This document shows positions 14,021 to 20,761 of a stretch of 36,532 nucleotides of DNA, piece by piece. Position numbers and translations under genes: made by a program. Position 1 is the first letter of the stretch. Every line of letters begins with the position of its first letter. Source of the stretch: JADJLQ01 sp964405735 (GTDB lineage Bacteria; Bacteroidota; Bacteroidia; Chitinophagales; Saprospiraceae); the NCBI GenBank assembly GCA_964405735.1, contig CAYOPD010000037.1, positions 1 through 36,532 on the forward strand, given 5' to 3'. The notes under the pieces are model-generated. The model was given only the letters and a program-made list of their open reading frames with translations. It made no database searches and had not been told where the DNA came from.

Positions 14021-15985
14021 ATGGATTCCAAAAAAATATTTGACCCGCCGCCGGAATGGGTTGCCTCGTCCAATTTGACCGGATACTTGGCCTGGTTAAA
14101 AAAAAACAAGGGCCTGGCATTTTCCGATTACGATTCTTTAAGGCAATGGTCGGTAAGCCAATTGGAAGACTTTTGGGCGAGTATTCTGGAATATTTCAAT
14201 GTACAATTTACCGGCAGCTACCAGCAAGTGCTTTCGTCCCCTACTATGCCGGGCGCCAAATGGTTTGAAGGAATTCATCTCAACTATGGTGCCCACCTCA
14301 CCCGTCACCAGGCCCTGGATGGTACTGCCCTTATAGCCTGCAATGAGTCGGGCCTGATCCGTCCTTATTCCTGGCAAAAAATCCTAAAGGAAGCTGCGGC
14401 GCTGCAAAGGGTATTCAAACGGTATGGGTTTGGTCCCGGGGACCGGGTGGCTGCATATCTGCCCAATATTCCAGAAGCGTCCATTGCCCTGCTGGCCGTC
14501 GTGGCCAGTGGCCTGGTTTGGTCCTCCTGTTCCCCGGAGTTTGGCAGTGCCAGTGTCATTGACCGGGTGAGCCAGATCCAGCCCAGGGTGCTTATTGCGG
14601 TTGATCATTACCGTTATTCGGGAAAGTTGTTTGATCGCAGGGCAGAGCTCTCAGCCATTGTGGATGCACTGTCTTCCATCGAATTATTGATCATGGTGGA
14701 TCCTTTGTCAGGAGAGGTCCCGGAACCAGGAAGTTCTTCTAAGGTTTTATGGGCAGACCTGATCCGGGAGGAGGGCGAGCATCCTCTTGAATATACGCAG
14801 TTGCCTTTTGAGCATCCGATGTGGGTCCTGTATTCCTCCGGGACTACCGGGCTCCCAAAGGCGATTACGCATTCCCAGGGTGGGATGTTGCTGGAACATC
14901 TTAAATATATGCATTTCCATAACGATGTCCGCCCGGGAGAACTGTTTTTCTGGTATTCGACCACAGGTTGGATGATGTGGAATTATCTTCATACCAGCTG
15001 GCTTGCCGGCGCAATTCCGGTGCTTTACGATGGCCATCCGGCTTTCCCGGGGATTTCAACTCTTTGGAATCTGGCCCGTGACCTTGGAATACACCATTTC
15101 GGCACCAGCGCTCCCTTTATCCACGCCTGCATGAAAGAAGGATTGGTTCCACCGGATTTGCCTGTACTCAGGAGCATCAGCAGCACCGGATCCCCACTGA
15201 GTGAAGAAGCCTACGACTGGCTTTATCATCGTATAGGGCATCCGTTTTATCTCTGGTCCATGAGCGGGGGCACCGATGTCTGTACCGCATTTGTGGGAGG
15301 TTGCCCTTTGCTTCCGGTTTATAAAGGGGAAATTCAATGCCGTGCCCTGGGCTGTGACCTGCGGGTGTTTGATGAATACGGTCATGAACTTTGGAATGAA
15401 GTCGGAGAATTGGTCATTGTCAAACCCATGCCATGCATGCCCATTTATTTTTGGAACGATCCCGGTGGTCATAAATATCACGAAGCTTATTTTGAGGTAT
15501 TTGCCGGGGTTTGGAGGCATGGGGACTGGATACGATTAACTTCCCGGCAGGGCATAGTCATTTCCGGGCGTTCGGATACCACGCTAAATCGTCTTGGCGT
15601 TCGGATCGGTACTGCTGAAATTTATTCAGCCCTCCAGCAATTGGAAGAAGTAGAGGATGGCCTGATCATTCATATAGACCGGAAATCGGGAGAGGCCTAC
15701 ATGCCCCTTTTTGTCAAGTTAAAACAAGAACGATTGGATGATCAATTATTGAAAAAAATCCGGGCGGCCATCAGGAACCACTGTTCGCCTCGCCATGTCC
15801 CGGATGAAATCATCCAGGTCAAGGAGATCCCCTATACGCTGAGCGGGAAAAAAATGGAAAATGCGGTAAAAAAAATTTTTCAAGGCAAGGAGGTGGCCCA
15901 GGTAGCCTCCCCGGGAGCCATGCGTAACCCGGCAAGCCTGGATGAATACCTGGAAATCAGAAAATCGATGAAAGAAGTCTCCTGA
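14021..15985 (+). CDS. Acetoacetate-CoA ligase (acetoacetyl-CoA synthetase)
   Basis: 654 residues of the ANL adenylate-forming superfamily, with the N-terminal extension and length typical of acetoacetyl-CoA synthetase. Seen are WFEGIHLNYGAHL, the P-loop YSSGTTGLPKAITH, the STTGWMMWNYLHTSWLAGA region, WSMSGGTDVCTAFVGG and the C-terminal hinge with GRSDTTLNRLGVRIGTAEIYSAL; the catalytic lysine is in YTLSGKKMEN. It activates acetoacetate, the product of HMG-CoA lyase, with ATP and CoA. It is divergent from the biotin carboxylase across 44 nt; a TATCTTTC box (13994-14001, one mismatch) may be its promoter. Confidence 0.92.
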   Translation: MDSKKIFDPPPEWVASSNLTGYLAWLKKNKGLAFSDYDSLRQWSVSQLEDFWASILEYFNVQFTGSYQQVLSSPTMPGAKWFEGIHLNYGAHLTRHQALDGTALIACNESGLIRPYSWQKILKEAAALQRVFKRYGFGPGDRVAAYLPNIPEASIALLAVVASGLVWSSCSPEFGSASVIDRVSQIQPRVLIAVDHYRYSGKLFDRRAELSAIVDALSSIELLIMVDPLSGEVPEPGSSSKVLWADLIREEGEHPLEYTQLPFEHPMWVLYSSGTTGLPKAITHSQGGMLLEHLKYMHFHNDVRPGELFFWYSTTGWMMWNYLHTSWLAGAIPVLYDGHPAFPGISTLWNLARDLGIHHFGTSAPFIHACMKEGLVPPDLPVLRSISSTGSPLSEEAYDWLYHRIGHPFYLWSMSGGTDVCTAFVGGCPLLPVYKGEIQCRALGCDLRVFDEYGHELWNEVGELVIVKPMPCMPIYFWNDPGGHKYHEAYFEVFAGVWRHGDWIRLTSRQGIVISGRSDTTLNRLGVRIGTAEIYSALQQLEEVEDGLIIHIDRKSGEAYMPLFVKLKQERLDDQLLKKIRAAIRNHCSPRHVPDEIIQVKEIPYTLSGKKMENAVKKIFQGKEVAQVASPGAMRNPASLDEYLEIRKSMKEVS

Positions 15986-16051
15986 CGTGGGCATGTGGAT
16001 CAGTATCAGGACTTTTAAATAAACCCGGAAATCCATACTTTGAAGTTGGAA

Positions 16052-16957
16052 ATGACCAGGCGACCTCAAATACTCACCATCGAATCCCTGGAGAAGTTTG
16101 AGCGGGTGATCAACAGGGACTTCAGGCCCTATGACATCAATATGATGGTCATGCCGGGCACACTCGAAGACAAACATAAAAACTGTGAGTCCATTCCTGC
16201 GTTGCGAAGGCAGTTCAACCTGGTTTACCTGCTTCTCGGTGGAGAACACGATGTCAAACTTGGAGCGGAACACACCCAGCTCAGGGACAATGACCTGGTG
16301 ATCGTGCCGGAGAATACGGTATATGCAAGCGACCGTATCCGGGATTGTACCGGGTTTTGCATTCATTTTAAAACGGAATTTCTCCAGGCCTTGATGTCGC
16401 GGCCTTTATCGGAAGAATTTCCTTATTTCCAGATGGATGCCCTGCACATTCTCAATCTCAGTCCGGCTGAAAGTTTGATCATTCGTCAATCCTTCAAAAA
16501 CATCATCGCTGAATACGAACGTTTTTCACCGGAGAAGGAGTACATTCTTCGCAATCTGATTCTGATCCTATTGTTGCGGGTACGCGAAATTTACAGGACC
16601 CATTCAAAAACCATCCGTCAAAATACAAGCCGCCCGGAACAATTGGCCACCCGGTTCAAACAACTGGTTGAAAAACATTTCAGGACAGATCGGAATGTAA
16701 GTGATTATGCCGCCCGGTTGGGTGTTTCTTCCGGTCATTTGTCCGACCTGGTAAAAAGGACCACCGGGCGGTCACCCCGGGAAGTAATCCAGGACATGCT
16801 GCTTCTTGAATCAAGAGTGCTTCTTGCAGCTACCGATAAGACCCTGTCTGAGATCGCCGGTGAATTAAACTTCCAGGACCTGGCCCATTTTTCCCATTTT
16901 ATAAAAAAACGGACCGGGCTTTCCCCACAAACATTCCGTAAAAAATTATCAAGCTGA
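16052..16957 (+). CDS. AraC family transcriptional regulator
   Basis: 301 residues. The C-terminal 100 residues form the double helix-turn-helix AraC domain (VSDYAARLGVSSGHLSDLVKRTTGRSPREVI and LSEIAGELNFQDLAHFSHFIKKRTGLSPQTFRK). The N-terminal part (about 1-150) is a cupin-like sensor domain with VYLLLGGEHDVKLGAEHTQLRDNDLVIVPENTVYAS. The ATG at 16052 is chosen over an in-frame TTG at 16040, because the promoter-like TACTTTG ends at 16042. The target is unknown; the secreted cupin gene 135 nt downstream is the nearest candidate. Confidence 0.9.
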   Translation: MTRRPQILTIESLEKFERVINRDFRPYDINMMVMPGTLEDKHKNCESIPALRRQFNLVYLLLGGEHDVKLGAEHTQLRDNDLVIVPENTVYASDRIRDCTGFCIHFKTEFLQALMSRPLSEEFPYFQMDALHILNLSPAESLIIRQSFKNIIAEYERFSPEKEYILRNLILILLLRVREIYRTHSKTIRQNTSRPEQLATRFKQLVEKHFRTDRNVSDYAARLGVSSGHLSDLVKRTTGRSPREVIQDMLLLESRVLLAATDKTLSEIAGELNFQDLAHFSHFIKKRTGLSPQTFRKKLSS

Positions 16958-17092
16958 GAAAAAGGGAACCATAAGTTGTACCTGTACGGGTATAGACGCT
17001 ATATACAAAGAATGCCGAAGTTTCTACAAGTCCTGCGCGGGGTATTCCGTTCAACTTTGTACCATTCATTCATTCCTAAAAAATCATAAATT

Positions 17093-17530
17093 ATGAAAAC
17101 AAAAATTTTATTGCTGGCCATGATCGCGGTATTCTTTACGGCTGCGAGCACCTTGCACCCGGGCGTTGGTAAAGCCGAACACAAGAGCTTTGCGCATCCG
17201 GAAGAGGTCAGGACCTTCCCGCTCGGGAAGCTGGAACTTTTAAAACTGGGCGGTGCCATGATTGGAAGAGCTACTTTTCAGCCCGGATGGAAGTGGTCCA
17301 CCTCACTGAAAGAGTCTTCAGGAACCAAAAGTTGTGAGGCACCCCATTACCAGTATCATGTAAGCGGGGTCCTGCGCATCGTCATGGACGATGGTACCAC
17401 TTTTGACTGTAAAGCGGGCGATATTTCATCCCTGCCCATGGGGCACGATGCCTGGGTGGTGGGCAAAGAACCCGTTGTAGTCATTGATTTCCAGGGTATG
17501 GTGGATTATGCCAAAATGAAATCCGAGTGA
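17093..17530 (+). CDS. Secreted cupin-domain protein
   Basis: 145 residues with an N-terminal signal peptide (KTKILLLAMIAVFFTAASTLHPG) and a single small cupin barrel: ATFQPGWKWS, HYQYHVSGVLRIVMDDGTTFDCKAGDISSLPMGHDAWVVG. The cupin motif 1 ligands are incomplete: one His-x-x-x-His pair (APHYQYHV) is seen, and a late His is in MGHDAW. The catalytic role is unknown. A near-consensus CAACTTTG at 17052-17059 may be its promoter. A strong hairpin follows the gene. Confidence 0.78.
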   Translation: MKTKILLLAMIAVFFTAASTLHPGVGKAEHKSFAHPEEVRTFPLGKLELLKLGGAMIGRATFQPGWKWSTSLKESSGTKSCEAPHYQYHVSGVLRIVMDDGTTFDCKAGDISSLPMGHDAWVVGKEPVVVIDFQGMVDYAKMKSE

Positions 17531-17556
17531 GGCACCAGCTTCGGAACGGATGAATG

Positions 17557-17584
17557 GAGAAGCTGTCTATCCGGGCAGCTTCTC
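17557..17584. terminator. Hairpin between convergent genes (bidirectional terminator)
   Basis: Perfect 9-bp arms GAGAAGCTG (17557-17565) and CAGCTTCTC (17576-17584) enclose a 10-nt loop. It lies between the cupin stop and the end of the sulfur/siroheme operon. The T-rich tract after it on the plus strand (TGTTCTTT) is modest, so termination strength is uncertain. Confidence 0.6.
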
Positions 17585-17598
17585 TGTTCTTTGCGAAT

Positions 17599-19095
17599 TT
17601 AAAAAGCACCCCAAAGGATACGAATACTCCAGATGACGACGATGGTACCCAGCAGAATAAAAGCGGTCTTTCGGGGTATCTTGCCAATCAACAGGGCAGC
17701 CAGCGGAGCTGCCAGAAGACCACCGATGATGAGGCCAATGATCGTCTTCCAGTGGCTAAGCCCGAGCAGGGAAAAAAAGGTCAGGGCACTGGCCATCGTC
17801 ACAAAAAACTCCGTGAGGCTTACCGAACCTATGACATATTTGACGGTCCGGCCGCGGCTTACAAGAGTGCTGGTAACCAGGGGGCCCCAGCCACCCCCTC
17901 CAAACGAATCGAGAAAGCCCCCAAAGCCGGCCAGGGTCCGGTAATACCTGAATTTTCGTTTGGGGCGTGGAGGCTGGAAAGCATTAATAAAAAATTTGAT
18001 GCCCAAAAACAAGGTATAGGTGGCGAGCAAGGGCCTGAGCCACTTAAAATCGGAATTCCCAAAAAATACCAGGAGGAGAGCTCCCAGGATGGCACCGATC
18101 ACACCTGGAACGACCAGAGCTTTAAACAGTTTCATGTTTACATTTCCAAACTTATAATGACTATAACCCGAGGCGCCACTAGCAAATATTTCTGCTGTGT
18201 GGATGCTACCGCTGATCGCCGCGGGGCTGATGCCTGAAGACAACAAGACGATGGCGCTGGTCACCCCATATCCCATTCCCAACGAACCATCTACCAACTG
18301 GGCCAGAAAACCGGCGAGTACCATGATGTAAAAACTCCTGTCCAGGCTGACCACCCAGTCCGCACCTCTCCCGGAGAGCTCGCGCAGGTTGATTTCAGAA
18401 AATAGAAAATAACCGATCAACATGGATGCAAAAACCAGCAAGGAGATGCTCGCCATTTTTTTCCACCTTCTGGCTGCCTTATCGTATTTCTGTTCCACCA
18501 TGACCCGTGTGATCTCATTCAGGGTTTGGGTCTTATACTCAAAATCACCCTTCAGGGATTTGCGGATGGTATTGAGATTCAGGATCACCTCATCCAGGCT
18601 GTCGGGCAGAGCCGTTTTGAGCATTTCTTTTATTCGTTTGGCCGCAGTAGGCGACATGCCATTGGTGGAAATGGCCAGTTTGAGCTGACCTTTCTGAACA
18701 ATGCTCGAAAGATAAAAATCACAGAGTTCAGGAGTGTCGGCCGTATTGACCAGGACTTTTTTTGTCTGGGCTAAAGACCGGATATGGCGGTGTAGTTCAG
18801 GATGATCCGTGGTCAGAAAGGCCAGTTCCTTGCCGTCCAGGTCTGAATCTTCAAAGGGCCTGTTGACCAAAACACAATTTGGTTTATCTGCAGTGAGCAT
18901 TTTGACCGCGTCGAGGATCCTTGGGGCCACCAGGGTGATTCGTGCCCCGGGAGAATTGCTCAGGATGGAGTTGAGTTTCTCCAGGGCAACGTTTCCACCC
19001 CCGACGACCAGTACATTCAGTTCATCCAGTTTCAGGAAAACCGGGTACAGGACATTTCGGTCAACTTGTTTGGTGGTGGTGGTCATATTTGCCAA
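17599..19095 (-). CDS. Precorrin-2 dehydrogenase/sirohydrochlorin ferrochelatase-like domain fused to TSUP (TauE/SafE) transporter
   Basis: 498 residues. Residues about 15-210 match the CysG N-terminal/Met8 fold: NAD-binding LNVLVVGGGNVALEK (GGGNVA 32-37), the catalytic-type Asp120 in VNTADTPELCDFY, AISTNGMSPTAAKRIKE and the helical dimer region. A membrane part follows (about 215-498) with at least seven hydrophobic segments and the TSUP motifs DGSLGMGYGVTSAIVLLSSGISPAAISGS and DSFGGGGWGPLVTSTLV. The first half should turn precorrin-2 into siroheme; the second may move sulfate, sulfite or another sulfur anion. The start overlaps the DUF2490 gene by 35 nt (26 if Met4 is used). It is the last gene of the operon. 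Confidence 0.9.
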   Translation of the reverse strand: MANMTTTTKQVDRNVLYPVFLKLDELNVLVVGGGNVALEKLNSILSNSPGARITLVAPRILDAVKMLTADKPNCVLVNRPFEDSDLDGKELAFLTTDHPELHRHIRSLAQTKKVLVNTADTPELCDFYLSSIVQKGQLKLAISTNGMSPTAAKRIKEMLKTALPDSLDEVILNLNTIRKSLKGDFEYKTQTLNEITRVMVEQKYDKAARRWKKMASISLLVFASMLIGYFLFSEINLRELSGRGADWVVSLDRSFYIMVLAGFLAQLVDGSLGMGYGVTSAIVLLSSGISPAAISGSIHTAEIFASGASGYSHYKFGNVNMKLFKALVVPGVIGAILGALLLVFFGNSDFKWLRPLLATYTLFLGIKFFINAFQPPRPKRKFRYYRTLAGFGGFLDSFGGGGWGPLVTSTLVSRGRTVKYVIGSVSLTEFFVTMASALTFFSLLGLSHWKTIIGLIIGGLLAAPLAALLIGKIPRKTAFILLGTIVVIWSIRILWGAF

Positions 19096-19750
19096 TCGAC
19101 TTGATGAATAAGAATTGATATACCATTTGGTTGTATTGGGGGCGGATATGGTAATGGATGCCCAGGGTGATCCGGTATTGCCATGAAGGGTTAAAACTCA
19201 ACCAGGTAAGCAGCCGGAGTTGATCCATGGTCAACATGTTTTTATCGAGAGCGGCCAAGTATTCCAAGGCCGGAGACAGGAACCACCGTTCCTGAAATTT
19301 CCATTGCAATACGATTTGATAACGCCCGCGGTGTTTGAGGTGGGCTTCTCTTTGGCTCGTGGATTGCATGAATCTTTGTTCCACGCGGAGGCGGTGCAAA
19401 AGAGCGAAGCTTGAAGAAAGGGCCTGGGTATTTGCTATTTCTTCATGGATCCTGAATTCAATGCCAAATTCGGTTTCTCTCTCGTCAAGGGATTGCCGGG
19501 TATTAAAAAATGACAGACCGGTGGCCAGGCTTGTATTGGCAAAGGCATGATACCTCAGGCTGAACCTGGCGAAATGCTGATAGCGCATGAATGAGGAGGT
19601 GAAGGTGCGGTAGCCAAATTCATTGCTCCACTCCATCTTATTTTTCAGGTGAACGAGTACATTGATGCCAAACCATTCCGCCGGGTGCGCAGTCTGACCC
19701 CTGGCAACCGTTGTTATTAAGATTGGGATGATAAAGGTCAGAAACTTCAT
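19061..19750 (-). CDS. DUF2490 family protein
   Basis: 229 residues with an N-terminal signal peptide ending near ARGQ. The rest is a run of amphipathic strands rich in Arg, Tyr, Phe and Trp (KNKMEWSNEFGYRTF, RFSLRYHAFANTSLATGLSFF, LHRLRVEQRF, RYQIVLQWKF) with features of the DUF2490 family, suggesting an outer-membrane or periplasmic beta-barrel. Its place between hemB and the CysG-N fusion gene (12-nt gap upstream, 35-nt overlap downstream) ties it to the operon, but no role in sulfur or tetrapyrrole metabolism is known for the family. Confidence 0.82.
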   Translation of the reverse strand: MKFLTFIIPILITTVARGQTAHPAEWFGINVLVHLKNKMEWSNEFGYRTFTSSFMRYQHFARFSLRYHAFANTSLATGLSFFNTRQSLDERETEFGIEFRIHEEIANTQALSSSFALLHRLRVEQRFMQSTSQREAHLKHRGRYQIVLQWKFQERWFLSPALEYLAALDKNMLTMDQLRLLTWLSFNPSWQYRITLGIHYHIRPQYNQMVYQFLFIKSIGKYDHHHQTS

Positions 19751-19762
19751 GGATGATGCCGC

Positions 19763-20761
19763 TTAGAAGTCAACATTTTCCAGCCAGGATTTAGCATAAG
19801 GAGCCGCATAGGATATGATGATATCCGCTCCGCTGCGTTGAAGGGCTGCCCATACCTCAAGATGGGCTTTTGCCCTGTCCACCACACCCTGAGCTGCCAT
19901 TTGTTCAACCGCCGCGTATTCTCCGCTGACGTGGTAGGCGGCAAGGGGGATGTTTGTTTTTTGTCTTACCGACAGGATCACGTCGGTATAAAGCGCAGCC
20001 GGTTTCACCATCAGGATATCGGCTCCTTCGGCCTCATCGCGCAAGGCACATTGAATTGCATCTCGCACACTCAGCGGCGACAATTGATAGGATTTCCGGT
20101 CTTTAATGGTCAGGGTTTGATCCGGGGTGGAATGACAGGCATCCCGGAAGGGGCCGTACCATTGCGAACTGAATTTGGCCGAATAACTCATGATTGTGAC
20201 CTGTTCCAGTGCGTATGCGTTCAACTTTTGCCGGATGCTGCCTACCCGGCCATCCATCATATCGCTGGGGGCCAAACAATCTGCACCGGCTTTGGCCAGT
20301 TGGTATGCATATTCACTTAAGATCCTTACGGATTCATGATTCAGGACCTGGTCCCCTTTTTGATTGAGGATTCCGCAATGGCCATGATCGGTGTAGCTGC
20401 AAAGACAAATGTCCGTGGCCAGCCAGATCTGGTCGCCAAAGGTTTTTTTTAATCCGGAAACGATGCCAGCAGCGAATGAAAAATCAAAGTGGTCCTTTGT
20501 TTTTTTTGCGGGAATTGGAAATAAAAGGAACTTATTTATTCCGGTGGCGAGGGCTGAGGAAATGGCATCAAAGAGGGATTCCCGGGTTTCCGAACAGATT
20601 CCGTTCATGTGTTCAATTTGCCGCCGCATGGTGAGGACTTCATCTACGAAGAGGGGATATATAAAATTCCTGTGGCTGATCCTGATTGGATTGACCAGTT
20701 CACGGATCCGTTTTCCCAACCTCAGGCGGCGATGATGGACTGGATATAATTTTTCTTCCAT
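19763..20761 (-). CDS. hemB: Porphobilinogen synthase (5-aminolevulinate dehydratase)
   Basis: 332 residues, the usual HemB length. It joins two 5-aminolevulinate molecules into porphobilinogen. Seen are the cysteine-rich zinc site DICLCSYTDHGHCG (Cys119, Cys121, Cys129), the active-site lysines Lys196 (SYSAKFSSQWYGPFRDA) and Lys253 (MVKPAALYTD), and APSDMMDGRVGSIR. It is therefore a zinc-type enzyme. The ATG lies 40 nt inside the preceding ALAS-HemC-HemD gene, so the two are probably translationally coupled; there is no later start that keeps the N-terminal arm. Confidence 0.96.
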   Translation of the reverse strand: MEEKLYPVHHRRLRLGKRIRELVNPIRISHRNFIYPLFVDEVLTMRRQIEHMNGICSETRESLFDAISSALATGINKFLLFPIPAKKTKDHFDFSFAAGIVSGLKKTFGDQIWLATDICLCSYTDHGHCGILNQKGDQVLNHESVRILSEYAYQLAKAGADCLAPSDMMDGRVGSIRQKLNAYALEQVTIMSYSAKFSSQWYGPFRDACHSTPDQTLTIKDRKSYQLSPLSVRDAIQCALRDEAEGADILMVKPAALYTDVILSVRQKTNIPLAAYHVSGEYAAVEQMAAQGVVDRAKAHLEVWAALQRSGADIIISYAAPYAKSWLENVDF

